Shown piece by piece: positions 25,698-33,809 of a stretch of 64,000 nucleotides of DNA. The notes under the pieces are model-generated. The model was not told where the DNA came from and did not search any database. It was given only the letters and a program-made list of their open reading frames with translations. Each line of letters opens with the position of its first letter. Within the stretch, counting starts at the first letter, position 1. The stretch lies in NCBI RefSeq assembly GCF_001517085.1, contig NZ_LRAC01000138.1, positions 35,553 to 99,552 on the forward strand. Reading direction: 5' to 3'. Source of the stretch: Paenibacillus sp. DMB5. GTDB taxonomy: Bacteria > Bacillota > Bacilli > Paenibacillales > Paenibacillaceae. Position numbers and translations under genes: made by a program.

Positions 25698-25814
25698 TTA
25701 TCCTCCCCAGCCATGCGTAAGCGGCTGATATATTGCTTCAACAACATTGCTGGTGGAGACCAATACAATTGCCAAGCTAATTAGTGACATCAATAAGGCC
25801 ATCTTTTTTTTCAT
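25698..25814 (-). CDS. Short secreted pro-peptide, candidate RRNPP signalling peptide (AloP-like)
   Basis: A 38-residue ORF overlapping the last 38 bases of the regulator gene in another frame. Three lysines after the Met, a long hydrophobic core (residues 6-19) and an AxA-like cut after VVEA give a classical Sec signal; the remaining mature part is IYQPLTHGWGG. GAGGTG lies about 11 bases before the ATG. Tandem placement at the 3' end of a TPR-HTH regulator is the hallmark of Phr, PapR, NprX, AimP and the Paenibacillus AloP peptides. These are exported, trimmed to 5-10 residues, re-imported by an oligopeptide permease, and bind the receptor. The likely mature signal is the last five to eight residues, such as THGWGG; from memory at least one reported P. 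polymyxa peptide ends similarly. A perfect GC-rich hairpin follows. Confidence 0.8.
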   Translation of the reverse strand: MKKKMALLMSLISLAIVLVSTSNVVEAIYQPLTHGWGG

Positions 25815-27165
25815 TGATTCTGTACACCTCGCTCATTGAATTTGAATACCTCTGAATGTACTCCGGTAAGGCGGACGGCCGGTATTTTTCGAAAATTCCG
25901 ACACATCTGACGATGTTGGAGTCACTTTTTATAATAACAGATGATTCCAAACCTTCTAGAAGGTAATGAAAGCCAGCAGAAAAATTATTGTGTCTTAAAT
26001 AATACAATGCCAGCTCCGTCATAAACCGTGTATGCCTGTCACCGGTTAATTGCTGCGTGAACTTTCCCAGGCGGCTTTGCTGTTCTCTGTAGGTCCTGTG
26101 ATTTTTGAACCGCTCCAGAATCTCATCAATGTCGAATTGGTAACGGTTGGCAGCCTGAATGATTTTGTACAAGGCCGAAGGGATTTCGTTCTCCTTATTC
26201 TCGATATAGCTGATGTACTCAGGCAGCACCTCTACTTCTCCGGACATCAGGCGGTATAAATAGGTGTTGGCATGGGCCCACTCATGGAACTGATCGACGA
26301 CCCGCTGCTCTTCCTGGCTTAAGGGTGGCTTCATCCAGCTAACATCGCTATATAATGAGGTGTAATATAAAGCTTTTTGATAATCACCGCGCTCATCGCA
26401 GACCCCGGCTTTGGATAAATAAGCATATAGTATATAGTAAATCAACGGCCGGCCTGGCTGCTTCTGCCTGGATTCCTGCTTGAGGTGCTTGTATTGCAGA
26501 CTGGCCTTTTGTCCGAGGAGTTCGGCGAGCTCATCGACCTTTTCCCAGCGGTGCATAGAGGCATAGACATCTGCCAGATGCTTAAGCGCATCAAGCTGGT
26601 CGGCTTCGTCCAGGCGCTCTACGTAGGGCTCGAACTGATTGGCGGCATGGAGATTGGCTTCCTGGTTATCACCCAGTCCGATGGTAAACAGTCTGTACCG
26701 GCAAAGCGCCAGACGCTCAGAATGCTGGAACCGTTCACCTTCGGCGACGCTTTCATACATTAGAGCGGCGGCCGCCAAACGTCCCTGGGCGTACAGTTCT
26801 TCTGCTGTATCAAACAGCATCGGTGCATAGATCAGCTTGTCCATAATATGCTGGACTATGCGGTGGATCGCCTCCAGCTTATTCAGATCCGCACAGCGCT
26901 GAAGCAGTGGCCCGATCCGCCGCCAGTCCGGGGCACCGTTTATAATATAGTTATCAACGTACATTTCATAGAAATATCCTTCAGGCAGATTCATGGCCAG
27001 AGTAATCCGGTCCAGCTGCTGCATGGCAATTGGGCGGTGACCCTGAATGACGTTACTGAGTGTGCCGGAGTTCATCCCGGAACGCGCAGCAAATTTAGAT
27101 ATGGTTAGAGCTTCACGCTTCATATAATCTTCAAGCTCTGTTAGGATCGTGGATGCAGCTTCCAA
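25777..27165 (-). CDS. RRNPP-type HTH-TPR regulator (AloR-like peptide receptor)
   Basis: About 462 residues. An N-terminal XRE helix-turn-helix (residues 6-65) includes TISKFAARSGMNSGTLSNVI. The rest is a helical TPR-like array of degenerate repeats, for example ALMYESVAEGERFQHSERLA, DALKHLADVYASMHRW and KALYYTSLYSDVSW. This layout fits quorum-sensing receptors of the RRNPP group (PlcR, NprR, AimR, Paenibacillus AloR). The TTG at 27165 is chosen because AAAGGTGG lies 7 bases upstream; the longer form from 27210 is less likely. The 3' end overlaps the pro-peptide ORF. It is divergent from aguA, whose promoter lies in the shared 217-base gap, so aguAB control is possible. Confidence 0.85.
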   Translation of the reverse strand: MEAASTILTELEDYMKREALTISKFAARSGMNSGTLSNVIQGHRPIAMQQLDRITLAMNLPEGYFYEMYVDNYIINGAPDWRRIGPLLQRCADLNKLEAIHRIVQHIMDKLIYAPMLFDTAEELYAQGRLAAAALMYESVAEGERFQHSERLALCRYRLFTIGLGDNQEANLHAANQFEPYVERLDEADQLDALKHLADVYASMHRWEKVDELAELLGQKASLQYKHLKQESRQKQPGRPLIYYILYAYLSKAGVCDERGDYQKALYYTSLYSDVSWMKPPLSQEEQRVVDQFHEWAHANTYLYRLMSGEVEVLPEYISYIENKENEIPSALYKIIQAANRYQFDIDEILERFKNHRTYREQQSRLGKFTQQLTGDRHTRFMTELALYYLRHNNFSAGFHYLLEGLESSVIIKSDSNIVRCVGIFEKYRPSALPEYIQRYSNSMSEVYRINEKKDGLIDVTN

Positions 27166-27290
27166 ATGATAACCACCTTTCACGCTGTGGAACCGGTAAT
27201 AAATATACATCTTCCAGTATTATACATAATTTAACGCTGGTCAATATTAGAGTTACGGCGTATATGTGAAAACATGCAGATTTCTGCCAA

Positions 27291-27319
27291 TTGAGCGTAC
27301 TCCTATATTATTGTATGAT
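27291..27319 (+). promoter_or_regulatory. Promoter of aguA-aguB
   Basis: TTGAGC (27291-27296), 17-base spacer, TATGAT (27314-27319). It lies in the divergent gap next to the RRNPP regulator. A candidate for the regulator itself, TTGACC with TATAAT nearby, runs on the minus strand around 27245-27220. Confidence 0.65.
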
Positions 27320-27382
27320 GGGTAAGGAGCATTTTTGCATGTGCAGGCTGCTTCAAATATAACTGACAGAGGTATCTAACGA

Positions 27383-28411
27383 ATGTATCCTAAAGAATTA
27401 AACTATACAATGCCGGCGGAATGGGAGAAGCATGAACGGACCTTCATTTCCTGGCCGGTGCAAGCCTCTATGGTGTTCCCGGATAATTATAAATCCGTAA
27501 GCGAAGGGTATGCTGAAATTATAAAGGCAATTGCTGAGTTTGAGCCAGTTACAGTAATTGTAAACCCTGAGGAGCTGGAAGCGGTAGAGGTTTTTAATCT
27601 TGGCGCAAATGTAACCCTGCTGCCGGTCCGGCACAATGATGCCTGGCTGCGTGATAACGGGCCGACCTTTGTTGCTGCGGGAGACGGAAAGCTCGCCGGG
27701 GTGAACTGGAAGTTCAATGCCTGGGGCGGCAAATATATGCCTTGGGATCTTGATGATGCAGTGGCTCCCCAGATCCTGGAATCCCTGCAGGTTGAGCGTT
27801 TTGATGCACCGCTGGTCATGGAGGGCGGTTCCATCCATACTGACGGTGAGGGGACGCTGATTACTACCGAGGAGTGTCTGCTTAATACCAACCGCAATCC
27901 GGAGCTGAGCCGCTCAGAGATTGAGGAGTATGTGCGCCAGTATACCGGCACAGAGTCCATTATTTGGCTGAAACGGGGCCTCAGCGGTGACGAAACCGAC
28001 GGCCATGTCGACAATATTGCCTGCTTCGCTGCACCCGGCAAGGTAATTATCCAGGTCTGCGATGATAAGGAAGATGAGAACTACGAAATAACCCGGGAGA
28101 ATCTGCGTATTTTGGAGAATACGGTGGATGCTAAAGGGCGCAAGCTGGAGATTATCCAGATTCAGCAGCCCCCGCGTGTCGATTATGAAGACAGCCGGCT
28201 TACGCTCAGCTATCTGAATTTCTATTTTGTGAACGGCGGCATCATCCTGCCGGTGTTCGGCGGTACGGCAGCTGAGACGGACAAGCTTGCCGAGCAGCAG
28301 CTCGCAGCCCTGTTTCCTGACCGTAGAATCCGTACTGTAAATGGTATGGCTGTAATCGGTGAAGGCGGAAATGTACACTGCACCACCCAGCAGATGCCTG
28401 CACGGAAATAA
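27383..28411 (+). CDS. aguA: Agmatine deiminase
   Basis: A 342-residue guanidino-modifying enzyme that converts agmatine to N-carbamoylputrescine and ammonia. Active-site elements of the family are all present: RDNGPTF, MEGGSIHTDGEGT, DETDGHVDN and the catalytic Cys in GEGGNVHCTTQQ near the C-terminus. Length is normal. AGAGG lies 9 bases before the ATG. It is followed after 26 bases by the amidase that performs the next step, so both genes form the agmatine route to putrescine. Confidence 0.95.
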   Translation: MYPKELNYTMPAEWEKHERTFISWPVQASMVFPDNYKSVSEGYAEIIKAIAEFEPVTVIVNPEELEAVEVFNLGANVTLLPVRHNDAWLRDNGPTFVAAGDGKLAGVNWKFNAWGGKYMPWDLDDAVAPQILESLQVERFDAPLVMEGGSIHTDGEGTLITTEECLLNTNRNPELSRSEIEEYVRQYTGTESIIWLKRGLSGDETDGHVDNIACFAAPGKVIIQVCDDKEDENYEITRENLRILENTVDAKGRKLEIIQIQQPPRVDYEDSRLTLSYLNFYFVNGGIILPVFGGTAAETDKLAEQQLAALFPDRRIRTVNGMAVIGEGGNVHCTTQQMPARK

Positions 28412-28437
28412 CTGAATTTGCAAGGAGGACTAAAATA

Positions 28438-29313
28438 GTGAGAAAAGTAAAAGTAGCCGCAACACAAATGAGCTGTTCCGGTGACATTGATGAAAATATC
28501 CGCAAGGCTGAGGTTTTGGTAAGGGAAGCGGCAGCGCAGGGAGCGCAGATTATTCTGCTTCAGGAGCTGTTCGAAACCCCGTATTTCTGCCAGAAGGAGA
28601 AATCCGACTATTACGCGTATGCGACCGAGCTTGAGAACAATAAGGCAGTGAACCATTTCAAAGCGATTGCCAAAGAGCTGCAAGTAGTGCTGCCGATCAG
28701 CTTCTATGAGAAAAAGAACTACGCGCGCTACAATTCGCTGGCGGTCATTGATGCCGACGGTACAGTGCTGGGCAAATACCGCAAGAGCCATATTCCGGAC
28801 GGTCCTGGATACGAGGAGAAGTTCTACTTCAATCCGGGTGACACCGGCTTTAAGGTCTGGAATACCCGCTATGCCAAAATCGGCGTAGGTGTATGCTGGG
28901 ATCAGTGGTACCCGGAAGCGGCACGCGTCATGAGCCTGATGGGAGCGGAGATTCTGTTCTACCCGACGGCCATCGGTTCAGAGCCGCAGGATGGCTCGAT
29001 TGATTCCAAGGATCACTGGCAGACCTGCATGCTGGGGCATGCGGCCGCTAATCTGATTCCTGTGGTTGCCTCCAACCGGATCGGTGAGGAGAGCGACGAA
29101 GAGTCCAGCATCAACTTCTATGGTTCTTCATTCATTGCAGGCCCGCAGGGCAACAAGGTTGTTGAAGCCGGACGCGATGAGCAGGCGGTGCTGGTCAGTG
29201 AATTCGATCTGGACGCGCTTGAGGTCGGGCGGATCGAGTGGGGGATTTTCCGTGACCGCCGTCCCGAGCTGTACCGGTTGATCGCTTCCTATGACGGTGA
29301 TCTGACTTTCTAA
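28438..29313 (+). CDS. aguB: N-carbamoylputrescine amidase
   Basis: A 291-residue nitrilase-superfamily hydrolase that turns N-carbamoylputrescine into putrescine, ammonia and carbon dioxide. The Glu-Lys-Cys triad is visible: Glu in LLQELFETPYF, Lys in KYRKSHIPDGPGYEEKFYF and Cys in GVCWDQWYPEAARVM. The GTG start has AAGGAGG 10 bases upstream. Second gene after aguA; a strong terminator follows. The polar amino-acid transporter downstream could supply arginine-type precursors. Confidence 0.95.
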   Translation: MRKVKVAATQMSCSGDIDENIRKAEVLVREAAAQGAQIILLQELFETPYFCQKEKSDYYAYATELENNKAVNHFKAIAKELQVVLPISFYEKKNYARYNSLAVIDADGTVLGKYRKSHIPDGPGYEEKFYFNPGDTGFKVWNTRYAKIGVGVCWDQWYPEAARVMSLMGAEILFYPTAIGSEPQDGSIDSKDHWQTCMLGHAAANLIPVVASNRIGEESDEESSINFYGSSFIAGPQGNKVVEAGRDEQAVLVSEFDLDALEVGRIEWGIFRDRRPELYRLIASYDGDLTF

Positions 29314-29339
29314 TCAGCCATAAAATTGCAAAGATACGA

Positions 29340-29368
29340 GGCTGTCTCTTTTGGAGACAGCCTTTTTT
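29340..29368 (+). terminator. Intrinsic terminator after aguB
   Basis: GGCTGTCTC (29340-29348) pairs with GAGACAGCC (29354-29362), followed by six T. Confidence 0.9.
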
Positions 29369-29474
29369 GTGTTTCTGATACCCTCCAGCTCAACTGCAGC
29401 CGGCAAATAGAGCAGGAAATGTTACAATTCCTTGATAACATGTCATGTAAACTAACATATTGGAGAAAAGTTAA

Positions 29475-29503
29475 TTGTCACCACCACTTTAATCTGATAA
29501 AAT
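29475..29503 (+). promoter_or_regulatory. Promoter of the amino-acid ABC transporter
   Basis: TTGTCA (29475-29480), 17-base spacer, TAAAAT (29498-29503), about 40 bases before the binding-protein gene. Confidence 0.6.
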
Positions 29504-29543
29504 CTCTATAAGTATTTTACAAAAATAGTAGGGGGATTGGAGT

Positions 29544-30359
29544 ATGGGGATCGGGAAGAAATGGGCTATGTCAGCTTTAGCTGCATGCTTTATGCTGACA
29601 ATGGCGGGCTGCGGCTCAAATAACGATGCGGGCGGTAATGCAGCTGCGGGAGAGACCATCAAAATTGCGACCGATGCAAGCTACGCGCCGATGGAGTATA
29701 TGGATACGGACACAATTAAGGGATTTGATATTGATTTCATCAAGGCGGTAATGGAAGAAGCCGGAGTGAAATACACAATCACCAATACCGGCTGGGATAC
29801 AATGCTCACCAGCGTACAGCAGGGAACAGAATATCAGGCTGGCGTGTCTTCGGTATCCATTACAGACGAGCGTAAGGAAACCTACGATTACTCCATTCCT
29901 TATTTTGAATCTACCAATATGATCATGGTTAAGGAAGGCAGTGACATCAAGAGTGCCCTGGACCTGAAGGATAAGGTTGTGGCCGTACAGGGCGCAACAA
30001 CTGCCGATGATCTGATGAGTGGTATTATGGGTGTCGACAATACGAATCTGAAGCGCTTTGACAGTAACGCTGTGGCACTGATGGAATTGAATGCAGGCGG
30101 TGCGGATGCGGTCGTGGCTGATATTGCAATCGTAAATGAATATATCAAGAACAACCCGAACGAGAAGCTGGTAGGTATCCTGGATAAGGAAAACTTCGGT
30201 TCCGAATATTACGGTGTCCTGTATCCGAAGGGCAGCGAATGGAAGGCTAAGCTGGACCCGGCCATCAAAACGGTTATCGAAAACGGCAAATATGCGGAAA
30301 TTTATAAAGAATGGTTCGGTGAAGAGCCGGATACGGCTGCACTGCTGAATGCGGAATAA
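29544..30359 (+). CDS. Polar amino-acid ABC transporter binding lipoprotein
   Basis: A 271-residue SBP_bac_3 protein with a lipoprotein signal ending MAGCGSNN. The mature part starts IKIATDASYAPMEYMD, with the ligand-site segments SSVSITDERKETYDYSIPYF and GATTADD. The acidic and Ser/Thr pocket motifs fit the arginine/lysine/glutamine group (ArtP/GlnH-like). GGGGG precedes the ATG. A terminator separates it from the permease and ATPase genes, which would give more binding protein than membrane complex. Confidence 0.9.
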   Translation: MGIGKKWAMSALAACFMLTMAGCGSNNDAGGNAAAGETIKIATDASYAPMEYMDTDTIKGFDIDFIKAVMEEAGVKYTITNTGWDTMLTSVQQGTEYQAGVSSVSITDERKETYDYSIPYFESTNMIMVKEGSDIKSALDLKDKVVAVQGATTADDLMSGIMGVDNTNLKRFDSNAVALMELNAGGADAVVADIAIVNEYIKNNPNEKLVGILDKENFGSEYYGVLYPKGSEWKAKLDPAIKTVIENGKYAEIYKEWFGEEPDTAALLNAE

Positions 30360-30379
30360 GCATTACCCGGTAAACATCA

Positions 30380-30419
30380 AAGCATGCGTAATGATTGCTA
30401 TTGCGCATGCTTCTTTTTT
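30380..30419 (+). terminator. Intra-operon terminator between binding protein and permease
   Basis: AAGCATGCG (30380-30388) pairs with CGCATGCTT (30404-30412), then C and six T. Partial read-through would lower expression of the two downstream genes relative to the binding protein. Confidence 0.8.
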
Positions 30420-30471
30420 GAAGAAAGCTAAAGAGAGACAAGAAAGAAGCAGAAGAGAAGGGGCGAGTTCT

Positions 30472-31119
30472 ATGGACTTCAGATTTGACATCATTGTGCA
30501 TTATTTACCGGTCTTTTTAAGAGGGACGCTGTTTACGATCGGGGTATCGATTGTATCCATCCTGATCGGCTCTATCCTGGGACTGGGCATCGGATTCGGC
30601 AAAATGGCGCCAAAGGCCATCTACCGCTGGCCGTTTCATTCCTATATCAACTTTTTCCGGGGAACGCCGCTGTATGTGCAGATTCTGATCGTGCACTTCG
30701 GGCTCATTCCGGCCTTTTACGGGACAACCAATGTCCTGATGACCTCTTTCGTAGCGCTCTCCCTGAACTCTGCCGCCTATTCCGCAGAGATTTTTCGTGC
30801 AGGCATCCAGTCCATCGATCCCGGACAGCGTGAAGCTGCCCTGTCACTGGGCATGACCAAATGGCAGGCGATGCGGTTTATTATTCTGCCGCAGGCGATC
30901 AAGCGCATGGTTCCGGCCTTCGGGAATGAATTTATCGTCCTGGTCAAAGATTCCTCCCTGCTGGCGCTGGTGGCGGCACCTGAAATCATGTTCTGGAGCA
31001 ACACCATGAAAGGCCAGTATTTGCGGATCTGGGAGCCGTACCTGACTGCAGCGCTTATCTACTTCATCCTTACTTACTCCCTCAGCAAGCTGCTCAATTA
31101 TATTGAACGGAAGGTGTAA
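30472..31119 (+). CDS. Polar amino-acid ABC transporter permease
   Basis: A 215-residue HisM/ArtQ-type membrane subunit. The start region YLPVFLRGTLFTIGVSIVS is typical of the family, and the coupling loop REAALSLGMTKWQAMRFIILP contacts the ATPase. About five hydrophobic segments. The ATG at 30472 with AGAAGGGG is preferred over the longer ORF start at 30349, which would run through the terminator hairpin. It should form the transmembrane channel as a homodimer. Confidence 0.92.
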   Translation: MDFRFDIIVHYLPVFLRGTLFTIGVSIVSILIGSILGLGIGFGKMAPKAIYRWPFHSYINFFRGTPLYVQILIVHFGLIPAFYGTTNVLMTSFVALSLNSAAYSAEIFRAGIQSIDPGQREAALSLGMTKWQAMRFIILPQAIKRMVPAFGNEFIVLVKDSSLLALVAAPEIMFWSNTMKGQYLRIWEPYLTAALIYFILTYSLSKLLNYIERKV

Positions 31120-31125
31120 TCCTGT

Positions 31126-31857
31126 ATGGAGCCTATCATCAAAGTTAGACATTTAGATAAATTTTTTGGAGCACATCAGGTGCTGACCGATATTAATGCA
31201 GACATTCACAGCCGTGAGGTTGTGGTGGTTATCGGGCCTTCAGGCTCGGGCAAGTCCACCTTTTTGCGCTGTCTTAACCTGCTGGAGCAGCCGCAGGGCG
31301 GCGATATTATAATTGAAGGCACCTCCTTGATGGACAAAAACACAAGGATTAATGATATCCGTACAGAGGTTGGCATGGTGTTTCAGCAGTTCAATCTGTT
31401 TCCGCACAAAAAGGTGATCGAGAATATAATGCTGGCTCCTGTGCAGGTCCGTAAATGGCCTGAGGATAAAGCGCGGCAGAAGGCGCTGGAACTGCTGCAG
31501 AAGGTAGGCCTGAGCGATAAGGCGGAGGTGTACCCGGCCTCACTGTCCGGCGGTCAGTCACAACGGGTAGCAATTGCCCGGGCGCTTGCGATGGAGCCCA
31601 AGATTATGCTCTTTGACGAGCCGACGTCGGCGCTTGATCCGGAGATGGTCGGCGAAGTGCTGGCGGTCATGAAGGACCTGGCGCGTGAAGGGATGACAAT
31701 GGTTGTGGTAACGCATGAAATGGGCTTCGCCCGTGAAGTGGGGGACCGGGTTCTGTTTATGGAACAGGGGGTCATAGTGGAGGAGGGAGCTCCGGAGCAG
31801 CTGTTCGGCAGTCCATCCCATGAGCGTACCCGCGAATTTCTCTCGAAGGTGCTGTGA
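31126..31857 (+). CDS. Polar amino-acid ABC transporter ATP-binding protein
   Basis: A 243-residue ATPase of the GlnQ/ArtR group. Walker A GPSGSGKST, Q-loop QQFNLFPHK, signature LSGGQSQRVAIARAL, Walker B IMLFDEPTSALDPEM and switch VTHEMGFA are all intact. It begins six bases after the permease stop. It powers uptake of the amino acid captured by the lipoprotein encoded upstream. Confidence 0.95.
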   Translation: MEPIIKVRHLDKFFGAHQVLTDINADIHSREVVVVIGPSGSGKSTFLRCLNLLEQPQGGDIIIEGTSLMDKNTRINDIRTEVGMVFQQFNLFPHKKVIENIMLAPVQVRKWPEDKARQKALELLQKVGLSDKAEVYPASLSGGQSQRVAIARALAMEPKIMLFDEPTSALDPEMVGEVLAVMKDLAREGMTMVVVTHEMGFAREVGDRVLFMEQGVIVEEGAPEQLFGSPSHERTREFLSKVL

Positions 31858-31983
31858 AAATCTGGCAAACTAGAATATTCCAATTCAATAGGTTATATTA
31901 GAGTGGTAGGCTGAATGCCGCTGAATACGGCAAATATCTGTCGAAATGACGGGGAGGAGGCTCTCTGCTATCTTTAATTTTAT

Positions 31984-31999
31984 TATCATTTAAATGATA
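31984..31999. promoter_or_regulatory. 16-bp perfect palindrome before terB
   Basis: TATCATTTAAATGATA is its own reverse complement and ends 13 bases before the terB start, next to AGAAGGAG. It may be an operator or simply an AT-rich leader. A separate TGTCGAA (31939-31945) fits a Spo0A box but is short enough to arise by chance. Confidence 0.4.
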
Positions 32000-32012
32000 G
32001 AAGGAGAAGACA

Positions 32013-32459
32013 ATGAGCACTTTCAAAAATTGGCTGAACACCACCAAAAGCGGACTGACTGAACAGGTAAAGAAATTTAAAAATAAAGATTTCATGAATG
32101 CGGTAGTTGCAGGCTGTGCCCTGGTAGCTGCTGCTGACGGCAAGATTGAGGAAGCTGAGAAGAACAAGATGGCGGGCTATATGAACCTCAGCAATGAACT
32201 CAAGGTATTTGATATGAGAGATGTGATTACCCAGTTCAACTTTTATGTCAGCAATTTTGACTTCTCTCCGGAGATCGGCAAGCAGGAAGCGCTTAAGGCA
32301 ATCGGCAAATTTACCGGCAAGCCTGAAGTCGGCCGTGTCATTGTAGGCGTCTGCTCCGCGATCGGAGCGGCTGACGGTGATTTTGACGAGAACGAGAAGG
32401 CTATTGTCCGTAACATCTGCGGGGTGCTGGGACTTAACCCGGGTGAATTCAGCCTTTAA
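32013..32459 (+). CDS. terB: TerB-family tellurite-resistance protein
   Basis: A 148-residue helical, acidic protein. It has two TerB-type metal-binding signatures: ALVAAADGKIEEAEKNKM near residue 35 and IGAADGDFDENEKAIVRNI near 120. It follows the usual single-domain TerB length. Family knowledge: TerB binds divalent metal and associates with TerC at the membrane. First gene of the Ter operon, with AGAAGGAG before the ATG. Confidence 0.92.
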   Translation: MSTFKNWLNTTKSGLTEQVKKFKNKDFMNAVVAGCALVAAADGKIEEAEKNKMAGYMNLSNELKVFDMRDVITQFNFYVSNFDFSPEIGKQEALKAIGKFTGKPEVGRVIVGVCSAIGAADGDFDENEKAIVRNICGVLGLNPGEFSL

Positions 32460-32581
32460 GCGGCGCAGATATTTTATCGGACTCTTTGAAACGAAAGGGA
32501 AGCTGGACCGTATCACTGATAGAACAACCTCAGGCTGGACTTGCAGGCTGTGATTCTTTTTGGGAACGGAGGTACTTAAAG

Positions 32582-33178
32582 TTGGCTGGAATTAATCTCG
32601 TAAAAGGACAGAAAATTGATCTTACTAAAGGAAATGCCGGACTGACTAATGTTGTTGTAGGCCTGGGCTGGGACCCGGCTGAGCCTGCACGCGGATTCTT
32701 CGGGGTGAAGAAGCAGGCCAACGTGGACTGTGACGCTTCGGCCATTCTGCTGAGCGAAGGCGGCAAGCTGCTGAACAAAACGAATCTGGTATGCTTCCAT
32801 AACAAACAGAATCCCAATAATTCGGTTATCCACTCGGGTGATAACCTGACCGGCGACGGTGAGGGTGACGACGAGCAGATCAAGGTCAATCTGAAGGCGA
32901 TTCCTTCCGATGTGCACAGGGTTCTCGTAGTCGTGAATATCTATGATGCCGTCAACCGCAAGCAGGACTTCGGAATGATCAAATCGGCGTATATCCGTAT
33001 TATCAACGCATCCGGTAACAATGAGCTGGTGCGGTTTAACCTGACTGACAATTACACAGGCTTTACAGCACTTATTTGCGGGGAGCTCTACCGTCACGGC
33101 GAGGAATGGAAATTCGCGGCCGTCGGTGAAGGCGCCCATGCAGCACATATCAACCAACTGGCTGAACGATATATCTAA
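32582..33178 (+). CDS. TerD-family protein, first copy
   Basis: A 198-residue TerD domain. The start INLVKGQKIDLTKGNAGLTN and the calcium-site acidic stretch HSGDNLTGDGEGDDEQIKV are diagnostic; it ends with the expected GELYRHGEEWKFAAVG. An insert (EPARGFFGVKKQANVDCDA) makes this copy distinct from the next two. The TTG at 32582 follows GGAGG by 9 bases. TerD proteins bind calcium and are thought to form the cytoplasmic sensing part of the Ter complex. Confidence 0.92.
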   Translation: MAGINLVKGQKIDLTKGNAGLTNVVVGLGWDPAEPARGFFGVKKQANVDCDASAILLSEGGKLLNKTNLVCFHNKQNPNNSVIHSGDNLTGDGEGDDEQIKVNLKAIPSDVHRVLVVVNIYDAVNRKQDFGMIKSAYIRIINASGNNELVRFNLTDNYTGFTALICGELYRHGEEWKFAAVGEGAHAAHINQLAERYI

Positions 33179-33213
33179 AGTCAATAATTTTAATAGAAGA
33201 GAGGTTTTTATCC

Positions 33214-33788
33214 ATGGCAATTAACTTATCCAAAGGGCAAAAGATCGATCTGACGAAAACTAACCCGGCTTGTCCAAAATTAAAGTAGGTCTCGGCTGGG
33301 ACACCAACAAGTATGATGGCGGCAAGGACTTTGACCTTGATGTATCCGTATTCCTGACTAATGCAAACGGTAAGGTTGACAAAGAAACCAACTTTATCTT
33401 CTTCAATAACAAGCAGAACGAGAACGGCTCTGTGGTTCATGCCGGCGATAACCGCACCGGCGCAGGTGACGGCGATGATGAAGTAATCGATATTGACCTG
33501 AAAAACATCCCTGCTGATGTTGAGAAGGTAGCTTTCACCATTACTATCTATGAAGCTGAGCAGAGAAGCCAGAATTTCGGACAGGTCTCCCGTTCTTATG
33601 TGCGTATCGTGAACGAAGAAAGTAATGTAGAGCTGATCCGCTTTGACCTCGGCGAAGATTTCTCTATCGAAACCGGCGTCGTTGTCGGCGAACTGTACCG
33701 CAATGCCGGCGAGTGGAAATTTAGTGCAATCGGCAGTGGCTACAAGGACGGCCTGGCCGGCCTTACCCGCGACTACGGGCTGCAATAA
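33214..33788 (+). CDS. TerD-family protein, second copy, one frameshift
   Basis: About 191 residues. The first 20 codons read INLSKGQKIDLTKTNP, then a missing G in the GG at 33267-33268 (the third copy shows PGL here) brings an early stop. Restoring it gives PGLSKIKVGLGWDTNKYDGG and the complete TerD domain with HAGDNRTGAGDGDDE and GELYRNAGEWKFSAIG. GAGAGG lies upstream of the ATG. Because its paralogue next door preserves the exact frame, a sequencing deletion is more likely than decay. Confidence 0.88.
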
Positions 33789-33809
33789 ATAGGAAAGAAG
33801 GTATAGCCG

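Noticed and set aside
29326..29511. 61-codon ORF between aguB and the ABC transporter
   Set aside because: It spans the aguB terminator and the transporter promoter and has no ribosome site.
33214..33788. Programmed frameshift or pseudogene in the second terD
   Set aside because: No slippery heptamer or stimulatory hairpin is evident, and the same kind of one-base loss recurs in unrelated genes across the window.
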